DNA of 64,000 nt from Pyropia yezoensis. Lineage: Eukaryota > Rhodophyta > Bangiophyceae > Bangiales > Bangiaceae. Of the stretch, positions 63,977 to 64,000 are shown piece by piece. Under the pieces are notes generated by a model that did not search any database, was not told the origin of the DNA, and was given only the letters and a program-made list of their open reading frames with translations. Both the position numbers and the translations under genes were made by a program. Each line of letters begins with the position of its first letter. The first letter of the stretch is position 1. The stretch spans positions 9,662,375 to 9,726,374 of the forward strand of contig CM020619.1 of assembly GCA_009829735.1 (NCBI GenBank). The letters run 5' to 3'.

Positions 63977-64000
63977 GTCGCCCGTGCCCGGCACTGGGAT
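63880..64000 (-). repeat. Right inverted repeat of the 62-64 kb unit
   Basis: The reverse complement of the left repeat at about 90%. It is cut by the window end, so its true outer limit is unknown. Confidence 0.8.

Larger units (their letters stand above)
62299..64000 (+). mobile_element. Unit bounded by inverted repeats, unknown class, right end at or beyond the window edge
   Basis: The left repeat 62,299-62,420 matches the reverse complement of 63,880-64,000 at about 90% by eye. Between them on + lies a long ORF-like stretch. Inverted ends with one central gene suggest a DNA transposon or a DIRS-like element. No transposase, tyrosine recombinase or RT motif is visible, and the right repeat may continue past base 64,000. 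Confidence 0.55.

Overview
The window is nuclear DNA of a GC-rich eukaryote. Two host genes have clear spliceosomal introns of about 170-270 bp, and roughly half of the window is Ty3/gypsy-type LTR retrotransposon. The high GC, long G/C homopolymer runs, compact intron-poor genes and a folate-biopterin-type (BT1) transporter fit an algal or other protist genome. A bangialean red alga would suit, but that is an impression, not a result.

Layout. Bases 1-10,211 are element A, a chromodomain Ty3/gypsy copy on + whose 5' LTR lies outside the window. Its 3' LTR ends inside what looks like the 3' part of a host gene (10,212-12,805, -). Bases 12.8-19.9 kb are very GC-rich with no gene I can defend, and contain a large foldback of G/C-rich minisatellite (about 14.5-16.3 kb). 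A 770-residue membrane protein of unknown function lies at 19,902-22,214 (+). A four-exon gene at 22,809-31,856 (-) encodes a protein of about 2,817 residues that joins an RGG-rich N-terminus, a ZNFX1/NFX1-type SF1 helicase with zinc fingers, a coiled coil and three CbxX/CfqX-type AAA modules. A four-exon BT1-family transporter gene follows at 33,117-35,504 (-), then an Ala-rich helical ORF (35,832-36,506, +) and a Cys-rich gene fragment (38.17-38.64 kb, +).

From 38.6 kb on, repeats dominate. Element C (39,511-58,272, +) is a second Ty3/gypsy family with 467-bp LTRs. Element B (46,052-57,724, -), of the same family as A with 363-bp LTRs, sits inside C just after its pol gene. A third LTR-like insertion (49,309-50,229) sits inside B. 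Beyond C are decayed A-family pieces (D, 59,272-61,247; E, 61,248-61,855) and a unit bounded by inverted repeats that carries an unfamiliar long ORF (62.3-64 kb).

The most unusual features are a long ORF antisense to gag-pol kept in the A/B family, the helicase-AAA fusion gene, the foldback, and a GTACG 5' splice-site bias in the host introns.
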